Positions 1-13,475 of a stretch of 64,000 bases of DNA are shown here, one piece after another (the stretch's first letter is position 1; each line of letters begins with the position of its first letter). The position numbers were made by a program, and so were the translations under genes. The notes below the pieces were generated by a model. The model was not told the origin of the DNA and did not search any database. It worked only from the letters and a program-made list of their open reading frames with translations. The stretch comes from Bryopsis sp. KO-2023. Its lineage: Eukaryota; Chlorophyta; Ulvophyceae; Bryopsidales; Bryopsidaceae. The DNA is taken from NCBI GenBank assembly GCA_030272585.1, contig BSYQ01000010.1, positions 4,154,001 to 4,218,000 of the forward strand, read 5' to 3'.

Positions 1-2552
1 GGTTAACGTGTTCTCGACGAACTTGCCTACCGGCCCCATGGAAACCCTTACAAGACGTGAAAACCTGATTCCAGACTCTTAAACATCGGACGCCCACTTC
101 CGGGCGCACTTTCTGCGCAAAGGATAAGTGAAAATCCTACCTTAAACACTTCATGTAGCGGAGATGAGCCTTCTACCCTGGGAACAAAAGTATTATAGAC
201 GTCAGGTCGTATGCAAGGTCGTAGATAGGGAGTTGCCCAGCAGTTGTGAAAGAAGAATCGGATGCCAATATGTGAAGCATTGTTTCGGCTTGCCGGTGGG
301 AGCACCACCAGAAAGTCGACAACAGGGGCCCGAGGGTTTCGTGGACTTAACATATCGAAGAGCGTCTCACGGAAAGAATCGTGCGTGTGGAACATTAAAC
401 GAAGGAAACGAAACAAAAAACTCTGCGGCTCAGGAAGGGGGATGCTCGCACAAGCTGCGAAGCAATGGTTTTATTCAATGAGGGCCCGAAAGACAGGCCG
501 CGGTTTGTCGCGAAATTTGAACCATGTCGTCAACGAACCTAGGCATTAGGAAGGGCAAGCCTGCGGCCGACGCAACAATCATTATTGACCAGTGGACCAA
601 GGCCGAAGGCCACTTAGTTTGTGCGTCCATCCGAGGCCCCAACATAACTGCATGTGCTAGTCTAGCAGAAAAACGTCGCTGAAAAAGAGGTCCGCGTTTG
701 AAGGAAAGTCCAAATTCCCCCCCCTCCCTGGATTTATACACTGTGGGCAGCCAAGACAGAAACACGTAAGCCGATGCGGGACATTCGGATTGAGTTTGAT
801 TCCCCAAAGACGAACAGCTGGCCAAGCAAAAAGGTCGACCGGTTCACTTTGCGGCATTTTCTGAGATGTCGATGCGATGGTGACTGGTCGTTTCTCAACT
901 TTTGGCCTTTTCTTAAGAAGACCGACACTCGGACATTACGCTACCGCTGATTCAGCGCGCTGGTGCCCACTCAGTGTTCGCTTTTGCACAGCAAGGCCTC
1001 TCTTTTATTTCATCATTCGCACCGCAAACGGCCTCTCCTCGTTTCCAGGGTGTGCGTGTTTCGCTGCGTCCCTTCTGCACCGTCGGTCGGTGTCTGGTCC
1101 TTCGCCGCTTCAATCTGTGGACAGGTGAGTCGAAACTCGCTGTTGCGAGCCATATCGTTGCGAATCAACGCGCGCGGGTTTAGTTCCAAGTGGCAGGCGC
1201 TCCTGCTCCATTTTTCTGTCACACCTACAGGGGGGGTAGATTGTGTGTCGGTGGAACGATTCCCGCTGAACTTCGCGTGGCGACTGTTCGAACGGTTGGG
1301 TTTCGACGCTGGGAGGGGTCTTGGGCTGTTGTCCAAGGGAGTGTCATTCTTCTTTTTTTTTCCGGTTTTGTCCAGCGCCCTGCCTTAGCGAAACTGTATC
1401 GCGTTCGAGTTGCACTTATCGTGTCTTTTCAGTGTCCCTTGAGGCATCGCCGAAGTGCATAAGGCAGTCTAGGATAGGCCGGTTTCAAGACCGCCAATGG
1501 TTCGTTCCAACTAGAGAACCGCTTGCATCTCGAACGGGCTTCCTCACTCTCTTCTCGTCACGCCTTCGAAAGGATTGCGAAATAGCGCACCCGTTTCCGC
1601 TGAGCAGCAAGTATGACCGCGGGACTTTTCGTGTAGTGTGGGGCGTAGTCCAAGGTCTTCCATTTTTCCTTTTTCCTGAGAGGTGGGGGGTGCTTTCACA
1701 GTAGAAAGTTGCGACATACCAATGATTACATAATATCGCGCGCGGAGTCGGTGTATTGCGATTGGGGGGGAAACGATCGCGTGTACGGATGTCTGACCCA
1801 CAGGAGTTCCACAGTAATTGGCTAACCGTTTCGCCGTTGTGCAAACGTAGCCGAGGAGCTCTGCGTGGTGTGTGTGTGAGGGGGTGCTCGTTTACGACCG
1901 TCGAGAAAAAGTGAAAAAAACTCGCCGGAGTTGCGAGCGTTGTGTTGTTTTTGTCCCGGAAGGTCGCTGAGACGGGTGTTTTGTTGTAAACAAGAAAGAA
2001 GAAGCTGTTGGAGGAGTCGCGCATCGTGAATCTGTCGGAGGTGAAAGGCGATCCACTTGCGTTGAGCCAAATTTAAACCAAAAAAAAAAAAAAAAAAAAG
2101 GGAGGGGGGGGCAAGAGTAGATAAAGGCTTCGTCAAGGAAAAGGAGGGAAAGCAAAGATAAGAGGCGAATTCACTTTGAACTTGAAGGTTAAAAAAAAAA
2201 GAAAGAAAGAAAAACCAAAGCAAGAATATTGTCAACAGAGGGTGTTTTACTCGATAAAAGACCGGGAAGGAGGAAGCAAATCCTGAGAACAAAAAAAAAA
2301 AGAAAAAAAAGGGGGGAGGGAAAAGGAAAGGAAAAGGCAGCAGTCCTCCTAGATTTTTCGAAACCGTTGGGGGGGTGGGGGTCGGTGTGTTTTTTTGCCA
2401 CAAGAAAAGAAAAAAACTGACCCACTCCTTTAGCAAGGTCTGCTGTTGTGAATTCTTCAAAGGGTAAACGAAGTTTGAAATCGGCTTGGAAACGTTGGAT
2501 CAGAATTATTTTTTTTTCGACCTTGTTTTTTTTCCCAAGGCGTTGTGGTCAT
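1..2552. other. Gene-free left flank and upstream region of the HARE-HTH gene
   Basis: No reading frame here shows recognisable protein features or a consistent exon chain. The first 1.7 kb is moderately GC-rich and CpG-containing. From about 2,080 onward the + strand becomes purine-rich, with a run of about 19 A at 2,081-2,099 followed by G-rich sequence, and further A/G tracts near 2,190 and 2,290-2,340. The 3' part probably contains the promoter and 5' UTR, possibly with a leader intron, of the gene that starts at 2,553. That last point is inference; no TATA box or initiator could be assigned. Confidence 0.5.
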
Positions 2553-5500
2553 ATGAGCGAAGGTGGTGGGGAAAGGGGAAAAGGACAGGAAACGTCTCTT
2601 TTGAAAAATCCTTTCGAGGACACTCAAAAGAAGGGGCAGGAGTTTAGTGTGAAGTATTGTGCGTGGGAGGTGTTGAAGGACTACGGGGATGGATTGAACG
2701 TTACTCAAATCGCAAAGGAAATTCAAGAAAGAGGCTTGAAAGACTTTTCGGAAAAAAAGAACGCTGCCGGACAGGTGCAGAAAGTGCTTTCGGGGGTGGG
2801 TGAACATTCGAGTCCAAGGATGGACTCCAACTTTTTTTTTTTTTTTTTAATTTTCTTTTTATGTGTCCATGTCTTCCTTCGTCAGTTGAGGAAATGCTTT
2901 GTTGTGGTGGCAGTATCAGAAACTTACGGTTGCCATATTCAATGTTTTTTTATGTTTTTATCCTGTCATGTGTTTTGCCTTGTTTTTTTTCGGAATCTCT
3001 TTCCTGTCATGTGTTTTTTTGTTTTTTTTCTGGTCATTTCTCCTCTGTTGCAAAAATGAAAGCAAGCTGTGTTGATGCCAATTTCGTTTTCTTAGCTTTC
3101 CTTTCAATTCTGGACCTCCCCACTTTTCCTATCATTGTGTAAACTGTTTGTGTGGTTTTCCACATCTTCTCTTCCCCCCCCCCGATTTTTCAACATCGCT
3201 TAATCGAAACCTCTGCATGAACACATGCATGCAAACATCAGGATCTCTGTATGTGTGCGGCCAGCCTTTAGGGAATGATTGAGTGCATATTCAGTCCAGT
3301 GCTGATATTTACCTCAATGAGTAATTGGACGTGGTCTACTGGTGTGCCAGGTGTCTGGAGATTTAGTGCGAGGTAAGGGTGTGTTTTGGCACGACCCTGA
3401 AAGGAAACTTTGGTGGATTCGCCCCCTGGCCCCTCTTCCTAAGGGAACAGGGGTTGAGTGCGACACCACCATAAATCACCCAACGACACCGCTGCCACCG
3501 GCAAAAATGAAAAAACATACGGGTCAGAGGAAGGGGAAACCTAAACCCCAAGGGAAAGCATTGGTGGGAGCGCGCGTGGCCGTTTGGTGGGTGTGCTGAA
3601 GTGCTTGGAAGTAACTTTGCGAGAAAAAGACGCAAACAAACTGTTCAGCATTGATCTCCACATTGCTTATTTGTTTTTCTAGGATAGGATGGTGGTCGTA
3701 ATTAGTTTCTTCATCAAGGAAAAAAACGAAATAAAAAAACGATGAAAAATAAATGAAAAGTAAAAGTTTAGGGTTATTAAACAGAACAGAACAACACAAG
3801 CAGCATGAGGAAGGGGACAAATTTGGGGTGCTTCAGTCTTTCAATTGTCGTAATACGTTTTTTCAAAATAAAAAACGGAACGAAAAATAAAGAAAACGTC
3901 ATGAGCTGGAATATGCCACGTTAGAGAAATCCCAAAAGGGGGGGGGCGGGGGGTCCAATACATCGAACCAACATTCAATTTTCGAAGCAGAAATGAGTAT
4001 TACATGTATCAAGCATGGAACGATAATCTGAATCGATCCTTGCAATCGTTTTGGGCAGGTGGGCAGGAGAGAACACGTTTTTTGAAGGTCGAATCGATGC
4101 TCACCATCCTGCCGTGGACAGATTCAGAGTAATATACGACGATGGAGATGCAGATGAGGCCATCCAGTTCAGGAAATATGACGTTACCAAAAAGCATGGC
4201 AGAGTCGAATTGGTGAAAGTTTTGGAACACAATTTGGACGATTCCGATCCCTCAGTCGGGGAAGCTCCGATTCCGAAACTACCGCCGAATCCAGGTTTGT
4301 GTGTATGTTACCGGCCATTTATCTAAATACTTGGAACCCTGTTTTTATTTCTGTTTTTTTTTTTTGGGGGGGGGGGCTTGATCAGAGCCCATTTGATGTA
4401 AAGGATTTCAAGGGGTTTATCCGCCTCTTTCCACATCTGGATGAGTAAGATTTTCTTCATGGCTTGTGCTAGAGCTGGAACTGGACCCCTGCAACAAGGA
4501 TCTTCAAAAATCAGGAGGAGAGGGGGTTTCTTCGATGGGGGGTGAGGCAGATATTAGCCAAGCTCCTTCACAGGAGAAAACACCAAAACACACAGAATCC
4601 AATCCGTCTCCACCAGAGGCCGACCACAAAGCCTCAGGTGTCATATCTCGGAAATCAGCTCGCACTCTTCGATCGTATATTTCTTTGCAGCATCTTTCGA
4701 TCGCAGCAAATGGGGTCACATCAAGTAAATAAATGTGAAGAAATGGGTGTTCATTCCACCCTGCTCCATTGCCTTTCGATCAAGCCCTCTGTTGTTTTCA
4801 GTTGATATTGCAGCACACCATGCCTTGAGTAATGAAATTCTCGTGTGTTGAAAAAAAATGCAGGTGATGGAATGAACGATTTGCCCCCCCCTCCACATCC
4901 AACCCCTGTGAGTATGACAGATGTTTTAACAGCATGCATACGCATCAAATTAACAGGATATCCCAAGTTATGGATTTCTTTGTTTCAAGCAAGGACCACC
5001 TAATTTTCCTGGGGTGAAGCTGTTGAAAGAGTGTTTTAATTCTTAGCTGGCACTGGAGGTCTGCACTGCTGCATTGATAATGAACACATTTTTTTGTGGG
5101 GAATCCAGGTATCAGACCCCCCGGCGATGGAATCTGACAAAGATAAAATGGATGTAGAGTCGACCAAAGATTTTGGAGCCACCTCAGCTGGAGGTAATTA
5201 TGCTCTTCGGAGCGAAATTAATTTAAAAGTAAAAAGTTGAATTACTAAAAAAAATCAAGGAAGGAAAGAAAGAAACAAAGAGAACAATAATTCAATAGTT
5301 TTTCATGAGGAGCCGATCAAGATTTTTTGCTTAATTCGTTTTGTGTTTGGGTGCTCCTCCAAGGTTCCAGCGCGAAAAAAAAGAAAAAAGAAACCAAAGG
5401 GTCGAAAGCAAAAAAACGCGTCAGACATCTGGCTTCCGAAGAACCTCGACTGAAGCGATTGAAGGGGGCAGAGAATGACAGGGTAACGCTCAAAATTTGC

Positions 5501-8500
5501 TCAACAATTTCTTAAAGGATTTCAACTTGGGAGCAACTGAATGTTTGCTGACTGGAGCTATTTATAGATTTGAATCTATGTCCTAGCATTGATGTTGAAC
5601 TCGAACTGGAACAAGTATGGTGGTGTGCTCTTTCTTTAGGCAAAGGGGGAAGTGGGGATGCAGGCGCAACTAGACACCGGTGAGTTACAAGGTTCAGCTT
5701 TCAATGCCATGCCGTTAAATACGTAAAAAAACCCCAGTGAAACAGTGAACCCTGAAAAAAACACTGAAACAGTAAACCCAAGTCTGAAACCACTTTTGGG
5801 CAACCCTAAAAATTTGAGCTTTCGGGATGAGCAATACCAAACACGTAAAAATCTGACTAGTAGTTGGAATCTCCGTTTTGTGAAACCAATTTCTTCAAGG
5901 TGTTTTATTGCATCCCAATTTCATCTCATGCAACAACACTTTTGACGTTCGGTTTTTTGAGCTGTGCATGCAGGGTCTTTGGATATCAAAGTCAGTACGA
6001 GGGCTGGTAGCAGTGGTGAATCAAATCTAGTGGATGAGGGCTCTATTCCTTGTGTCAAAGGCGAAGGTCAGCCCAAAAACTCTTTTTGCCGAGATATGGA
6101 AGCATGTTATCACTGGTCCAAGTTTTGACAGATGTTTTTAGAAACCGCTCCTCTGCGGTGTTGCTAGCACAGTAGAGCTCCTCTCTGTGTGTGAATGATG
6201 CCTGTTGTGAAATACGTAACACTAGTTGATTCACATTTCTCAAACTGCTAGGCTGCACCGTGCAATTCGAAACAATGACGTGAGTGCTGACTATTTTTAG
6301 ATTTCTTTTGACAGAAAAGGGTGAAGCGAAAGGAATGAGTACCGAGGGTGATTTGGAAATGCCAACTCAGCAATCTATTGCAGGGATGGCCACCTCCTCC
6401 GACAACGTAGGTAGAATTACAAAAAACAGAAAAGTCTCCTGCTCGGCTGGTAATCCTATGACTGACATTCAGTGGATAGCTTCCAAACAAATGAATGATT
6501 TGTCATTTTTTCCTTTCTTTTCCAGGTTTGTGATTTGAAGGAAGATGGGAGTGTTGCTGACGGGCGAAAATCCAAAAATGATACAAACGATGCGACGGAG
6601 GGGACGGTCAAAATAGAGGATGGCCTGTCCAATCTGAACATCGTCAGGAGGAAAAGATCAGTGATGAACCGCCGATGTCTACAGCCAGGGAGTTCCAGAG
6701 TGTGGGGCAGCGGCTCCCTCGATATTAGGACCAAGGATGCAGACCCTGGTCAGAAACTGGATGGCCTGGGGGTGAAAAATGCACTAAGGAAATCTCCGAA
6801 AAAAGGAGGGAGATGGGCAAAATCGTCCAAGTCCCCCCACAGATTGCCCCAGAGATCATCCAATGGTCAGACGCCGCCCACTGAGGCTGGAAAAGATTCG
6901 GCATCAGGGAAAGTAACGAGCCCCATGTTGACGGGGCTTGCCAAGGATTTGGGGAAAAACTTGGAGAGGGGTGCAAGCATCGACATGTTGGATTTGACCA
7001 AGGGACTGTTTTCGAAGCGATTTGTGATGGAGCCGCTGTTGGGGCAGCTGGGGGATGTTGGGGAACTGATGTCTTTGTCCCAGCTCAGCCAAGAACTGAA
7101 GTCGATGGATGAGGAGGAGGAAATAGACCCACAGAAGGATTCTGAGGTATGGAGCAGTTGTTTGTTTGAAATAAACATTGAAACTAAACCACCCAAATAT
7201 TCACCTGAAACTGCCAGGCTGATGGGTTGCTTGTTGGAAATAAACCCATTTCCAATGAGGGGATAGACAGTTCTACTGTGGCAGGTGTTGAAGAGGAGTG
7301 TGTTTGGTCGCATGTTCTAAAAATAGGTGTCTTCTGCCCCTCCGGACATGGGCAGTTCGGACTTGAACCCTGGGCAAAATCGAAATGCCCATCAAAACAG
7401 CAAGGACGTTGGAATCGCAAAGAAAGTGTGTCGACGCGAGGCCTCGCCAAAACTATCCATCGAAAAGCCAACGAGTGGGGACGATGAGGAGGGAGCTGGA
7501 CAGTCCCATGACAATGACCAGTCCAACGACTCTGCTAAGTCGAAAAGCATGGAAAATCCTCCTGGATCTCCTGTGGAGCCGGAGGTCGTGGAAATCGATT
7601 CTCCACGTAAAGATGGGTCTGTGGATGAGGCTGCCCCGGAGGGAAGCGGGGTCAGAGAACAGGGGGAGGTGGTGGATGTGGCGAAAGATGGGTCTGACAT
7701 GCATCAAGTTTCTCCTCCAGAGGTCACAGGCAATTTTTCAGGTGAACCCATTTAAGGTATTAGTTAAGACATGTACGTCTGTTTGAATCTTTTTTCTTTT
7801 TTTTCCCATTATCCGTAGTGTTCTAGATTAGAAGGGTGTATATTTTTTGTTGCAGCAAGTGGGACCTGCTACAGTTCTTTCCTGGCGATGTAGAGCAAAT
7901 TCTACTGAAGCTAATGTCATTTTTCGTTTTTGAAATTGTGAAACACACGGCCAAAAAGGCCGAGTGCAGCCTGTCCACGGAAATGTGTAAAAGTCTGACT
8001 CAGGAAGAAACCACCATATCATCACAATTTGTCCATATCTAGCTCTCTACCCCTCTAATGTGTCATTACAGTTGATCGTTGTACGTCAGGTGTGGAAGAG
8101 GGTGAAGTCGGGATGGTTTCGCGGGATGAAGGCCAGGGTGCGGGCAAAACACAGCCTTCCGAATCATTAAACGATCCTACAGGTAAGCATGTGACATGCA
8201 CTGTTTTCTCCTTGTCAAATTTCCCCCCTGTAACAAGACTATATGGGGGCAGCGATTTTTTAGGTGTGGGGTTCCGATTAACGAAGGATTGTTGGATGTG
8301 TACAGGGCAGACCCAGCAAAATGAAGGTCAAAACTTAGATTCTGCAGAGAGCACAGATGATTTGAATGGGTTACGCCATCCTCGATGGAGTTCTGGAAAG
8401 GGTGAGTGGAGGAAAGACTGTCAAATGTGTAGTTGAGTGTTTAGGCAGCACCCTGCATGGATCTGGATTTCTTAAGAGAAACATGGGGGGAGGGGGTTGT

Positions 8501-9409
8501 GGCATTGATTTTATGGGGTCAGTTGAATTGTGTGTTTTATAGGATTTAGTTAAATAGGAGTTAGTTGAATGGTGTTTTTGTTTGATGGGTTGAGTAGATG
8601 CCAGCCCGGGGGAAATCAGAGAGCAGCTGCTTGACAGCAACAGTGGGTGTTTGTTCAACGGCGATGTGGACAATGAATCTTCCCAAAGGTATCGATGCAG
8701 AGCAGCGTCTGACAATATCCCTATGACTTCCACAAGCAGTCTCAGATTTTGTCCTCTAAAAAAACTAACAAGAATAAAATTTCAGTTGTTCTTCCCAATC
8801 CTGCAGCATTTTGAAAATGCTGTAATGAGCAGAGAACCCCTTCTTTGGCACTTTTAAAAATCAGCGACCTGAATCTAGATTCTGTGGAGGACATAATGGA
8901 AATTTTTGTGCGTGATTTGAAAGCAGAACAGGGCTTCACACATATTCCAAGGTGGCTAAACCTCCGATGCCCATCGGTATTCTAAAATGGAGTTCTCCAG
9001 TTTTTCCCACGACAAGACTGCGACCTTCTTGTCCTGTTGAAGGTGAGATGCCCTCCGTGATAGGGGGAAAAAAAAAACAGCAATAAGATCGATCAACCCA
9101 TCTGGATTTCATGGAGGTGAACGAACGGGTTGCTTAAAAAATGAACCTCGCTGCATGGCCAACTTGGAAATTGGGTTGCATATTCGGGAAAAATTCTTTA
9201 TTATCCTTGGGGTATTGGTAACATAATTTGTTCTGGGAGTTTTCAATATGGTTATTCGCACTGGTTGGGTATGGTTGAGATTTTGCCTTTTTATTTGTGT
9301 GCAGAGCTGAAACAGCGATTTCGAGACTGGCCTTATCCATCATTTTTACCTCCGGACATTGTTGAAGAGAGGCAAAATTCTTCCGAAAAAAGAATCGAAA
9401 GGCAGTAAT
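2553..9409 (+). CDS. HARE-HTH and Tudor-like domain nuclear protein, multi-exon
   Basis: Exons inferred from GT-AG sites and phase: 2553-2795, 3351-3586, 4059-4294, 4473-4637, 4864-4907, 5109-5193, 5364-5482, 5640-5679, 5974-6066, 6315-6406, 6526-7146, 7327-7741, 8072-8182, 8306-8401, 8598-8688, then less certain exons from 8865 to a stop at 9,409. The first fifteen join in frame (about 896 codons). Residues about 30-110 resemble the HARE-HTH (HB1/ASXL) winged-helix family: a conserved YCAWEVLKDYG start, then a QIAKEIQERGLKDFS helix. Residues about 150-205 look like a Tudor-type barrel, with VGARVAVWWAGENTFFEGRI and a YDDGDADEA segment as in PDS5C-like proteins. The rest is acidic, Ser/Pro- and Lys-rich, with basic nuclear-localisation-like clusters (KKKKKETKGSKAKKRVR). 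A chromatin-associated adaptor is the likely role. The last two junctions near 8,950-9,305 do not resolve cleanly. Confidence 0.75.
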
Positions 9410-11492
9410 CGGAGAAACCCAAAAGAAAAAAAATTGCCTCTTTCAGCGGCGCTGGAGGAAAATTCAGTTTTATTATTCTCTGTTGTTTTTCGTGCGATGT
9501 GCATTATGAAATTTTTGTAAAAACAAAAGGGCGAGGCGAAGAAACAAAAAAAAAAGGTGGGGAGTATCCAAGCTAGTGTCTAAAAAAAACCATCAGCCAG
9601 GAAAAGAGGGGTAGGGGGGTTGGGGATGTTAAGGGGACATAGAGGAAATAAGGAGAGTAGAGGTTTTTTTCAAGGATTTTTTTTTTTCTTTTTTTCATGA
9701 TTTGTCTGTCTCGAATCAGGGATGTTTTTGGTTTCTGTTTCGTTTTTTTATTCCCAGAAGAATCCTGATTTGAAGGCTGGTTTTTAGGCCGGGAGGAGAT
9801 AGTGTAGATTACGACTCTTCATTGGAGCACGTGGCTTGTCCACGAGTGTTTGTTGTTTGGCCCATTGTGGCCCCCCCCCCAAAAAAAAATGTTGGGGCCA
9901 CAAAAGGGCAAACCGTGTTTTTTTCTTAGACAATTTTGAATGGACGAAAAACGCATCCAACAACACGATCACTGATTTCATATGACTCACAACCAACACT
10001 GCTTAGTGATTGTGTGATACAGTGTAGACTTCCCCAGTGTCAAGGGCTCATCAACCCTTTAACAAGCAAGTGAGCAAATGGAGGGGAAAGTAAAGATGGG
10101 GTGGATGGTTAGGGACTGGCTGCTGGCTTATGTTAACATCGTCCTTACGAGGGGATAAATCAATGTTGGTGTGTCCCATCCCCCTCTCCCATATTCTAGC
10201 TCAATTAATAAGGTTCCTTTTGTCAAAGAACAAAGCCAGTCGGTGAATGTCTTGACGGGGGATCTTGGCAGCTCTTTTTCTGTCGTTGGAACAAAATCAC
10301 ATCAAAAGAGCTTCCCAGATACTACTTCACTCGTTCGATTCACAAGCCTTACGTGTGCCATACGAGCGAAAAAGTTCATTTTCGACTCAAGCGCACGAGA
10401 GGATGGGTGAAAAAGGAGAGGGTGGGTTGCTAGAGGAGTCGAACCTCTTTGTCGTCCGACACGAGAGCCACCTCGTTTTTGTACGGGAGAAACTAACCTC
10501 GAAGGGAAGTGAAACAACCCGGATCCCCCGCCCTCTTTGGGAGGATCCGAAGACCCAACACGAGGCCGGATCATCGGGCTCCCTTCGGAGGGCCCAGCAT
10601 AAGGTAGTCCCCAAGCCGTGATCAGACTGATCCCAAGCATGCAATGCGGCGCGGGGAAAAGTCGTCACATCCATAGATACTTCTGTTTCGATGCATCGAA
10701 CCATCCAGACGCGCTCTTGGTCGTTCTAAACTCCTCCTTCGTGGTTTGGCCGATCCTCTCGACTGGATCCTTTCGAGCGGAGCTTTCGTGTAGGGAGGTG
10801 CCTGAACGGCGTCGTGCGTTGCTTGGCAGCGCCAAGGAGGTCCCAGGGTAGTCTCAAAGACCCGCCCTGGTTGACGACATCAACGAGTAGTCTTCCCAGC
10901 CTCGAAAAAGCCCCTGTGTTGCCTTCGCAATCGCCGTCGGCGGTTCGTCTGTCGACGCTCGTAAGTCCTTGCATCGCCCCCGTTGGCACTCGTTGTCTAC
11001 AACGGTCATTCTGGCCCCGTCGCTGAAATTCGTGGCGGCGCCTCCCACCCAAAGAACGCACATGTGGACGCGACCTCCTCTCGGTGCAGTGCATTGTTTT
11101 TCGATCTTGGCATCCAAGATCTCGCATACTCAAAGGGAAAGTTTGCGTGGCGGGGGAGGAGACCTTAACGCGGACATGGCTTTTTTTTTCAAGAGTTGAT
11201 GTGTAATGCTGATTTGATCATTTGGTCCATTCTCGACGAAGCTCAGCACCACCCAGAGGCAGAAACAGGACATTCTTCAATAGAAAATGGTGCGTCTTGC
11301 ATCAGGGTTTACCCGGCAGTCCTGGGCTACCTTTCACTGTTCACCCTGAAGCTGAAGATGCTAAACAGAAAGAAGCAAAACCCAAGAAACAATTCCTCCC
11401 TGGACAGATTTTTACCAACCTTTCGTAAACACTTTCTTTCCTAACGATTAACCCAAGATAATCGCTCTCTTTCCCAACAGATTTTTTTGCAG
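9410..11492. other. Intergenic region between convergent HARE-HTH and P450 genes
   Basis: This 2.1-kb spacer holds AT-rich 3' flank sequence to about 10,150, then a more GC- and CpG-rich block to about 11,170. The block includes a small hairpin around 10,573-10,592 (CTCC, CTTC loop, GGAG). Open frames occur on both strands in the GC-rich block, but none shows a domain, signal peptide or splice-supported continuation. A perfect T-arm-like stem-loop near 10,430-10,447 on the - strand matches a tRNA B box but lacks a foldable cloverleaf. Confidence 0.4.
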
Positions 11493-13475
11493 CTACTCCC
11501 TGGGACTCGCTTTGAGCCACAACCCCCCCTCACAAGAAAACACCAAAGTATCATAGCCACGATCCATCGCACCCTGGAAACCCCCCATTCGGGGGTCCAA
11601 GGTGAAACGAAACTTGGACAGCAGCACGACCAACATCATCTGCAGTTGCATCATGGCCAACCTCTGCCCCACACAGCTCCTTGCCCCAGATCCAAACGTC
11701 CAAATCTTCCTCTCCCCTTCAGTTGTTCCGCCATCTACTCCACGTGATTTCGACGCCCACCTGTCTGGGTTGTACTTATCAGCGTTTTCCCACACCCACG
11801 GACATGTGTTGAGAGTCCTGCGTTGCGCCATTATAGTTGTGCCTTTTGGAACTCGATAGCCAAGAACATCCAAGTCCGTTTGCGTGCTTCTCCCACTACC
11901 ACCAGGCCCCACGGGGATCAATCGCAGGCCTTCCTTCAACGCATGGTTTAGATACGTCAAATTGGTCAGGATGGAGTACTCGGGGTCCTTCCCGTCGACA
12001 CCGGCTAGGCCATGCTCCTTCAATTCGCTGTACACCCGGTCTTGCACATCCAAGTGGGTCGATAAACACACCAACACCCAGCAAAGCTGATGGCTTGTAG
12101 TGTCAACGCCTCCGATCAAGAAGGTGGCCATTTCGCAGTACGTCTCCTCCCTGGTCGCTCTCTTGTTATCGTTCAGCGGGTTCCTCAGCCGCATCAGTTG
12201 GGCTCGTATGGAGCGATCGTCCTCCGCTGGTGGAGGCCCAGACAAATCAATGGCATCCATGATTTTCTCATACTCACTGTACAGCAGCTCATGCATGCGT
12301 TTGGAGTGCTGGACGACAGCCGAGAAAGGTGCCAGTTTCTTGTAGAGCTTCCAGAATGGCTTGAGGGCACCTACTCTCGAATCAGCGGTGGTGCTGATAA
12401 TGGCTTCCAACAATGGGTGAGTCCCTTTCTTTGTTGCATCAAAATCCAGACCATATGCAAAATGGCCGATGCAATCGAAGGCACACTTAAGTGCAAGGTC
12501 TTGCATGTCAATGGAAGAGCCGTCGGCTGTTATCGATCCTATTTTCGATGTCAGTTGTTTGCTTTTTGCCAAGAGAGCAGGGTAGCCCCTTCTCAAGGCT
12601 TCTGTGCTGAAGGCGGATGCCAAAGTTTTTCGAAAAGATTTGTATTTCTCATCGGTTTTGGCCATGGTAAATATTCCACTCACATCGTATGGAGTAAAAA
12701 CCTACGTTGCAATTGCACACATGCGATTCAATATGGCACACATGTAGCAGAAAAATGTGAGAAAATGTGACTGTGAGGAAGTATGACATGCGAATGGATT
12801 AGTAATTCTGGCCAAGTATTGAACATCGATACGGAACGGGCTGACTCAAAGCAGTCTTCTTATGTATCCAAATCTAAGGTCTTTTTCCCAAACCAGTACA
12901 GGGGAGCCTGTGATCAGCTATGGCCTCGAAAAGCAATTTCACATTTTCATGCACAACACCCACACCAGGAAAAATACCTTGTTGAAGTTCTTACTGTAGG
13001 AGTCTATTTTTGGCAGGTCCTTTTGCCCAGGTCCATGGACGTGCTCTTGAACAAACTTTGGATCGCTGACTATGATCAAATCCTTGCTCATCATTTTCAG
13101 CTGACACATACAACCAACAATGCACAGCATTTCTTATCATGAAGATCATCGAAAGATGACTCAAACAAGAAAGAGCAAGGGTCAGGTGTTGGGTTGGCAA
13201 AGACAAACAGTGGGAACTAGCAAGTTAGGATTCACCCTGTAAACTTTGCCGTACTCCAGTGCCCAACGGTGCACTTGTGTGGTGAATCGCGGTTGATTTC
13301 CTCCCTCAATCAAATGGGCGTGGCCGATGACGGGCAAGCCTCTCGGCCCGGGCATCTTGTGTAGATCATACTTCACGCGCCGCCATAGCCACCTGAAAAC
13401 CCAGCGAAAAATCTCGAAGGCGATGACGGCCCACACCAGCTGCGAGATTGTCAGTGGAAAAGTTTCGGAAAACAT
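11493..13475 (-). CDS. Cytochrome P450 monooxygenase, three exons
   Basis: Exons 13475-13236, 13100-12978 and 12701-11493 join in phase 0 to give 523 residues, normal for a microsomal P450. Residues about 8-30 form a hydrophobic N-terminal anchor followed by an RRVKYDLHKMPGPRGLPVIG hinge, which predicts ER membrane attachment. Diagnostic motifs are present: the I-helix oxygen-binding segment FLIGGVDTT, the K-helix KEGLRL (ExxR), a YNPDRW PERF-like motif, and the haem loop FGSGARSCVGQRLA with the Cys thiolate. All catalytic positions look intact. It would use a P450 reductase and NADPH to hydroxylate a small hydrophobic substrate; the substrate cannot be read from sequence. It converges with the HARE-HTH gene and lies downstream of the KH gene on the same strand with a 2.3-kb gap. 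Confidence 0.93.

Noticed and set aside
1822-2460. 212-codon - strand frame rich in Phe and Pro
   Set aside because: It arises from poly-A/poly-G purine tracts read on the opposite strand; composition is not protein-like.
10424-10520. Possible tRNA on the - strand: perfect T-arm (AGAGG, TTCGACT loop, CCTCT) with GGGTTG/CAACCC closing stem
   Set aside because: The closing stems enclose 97 nt with no D-arm or anticodon arm, so no tRNA cloverleaf can be drawn.
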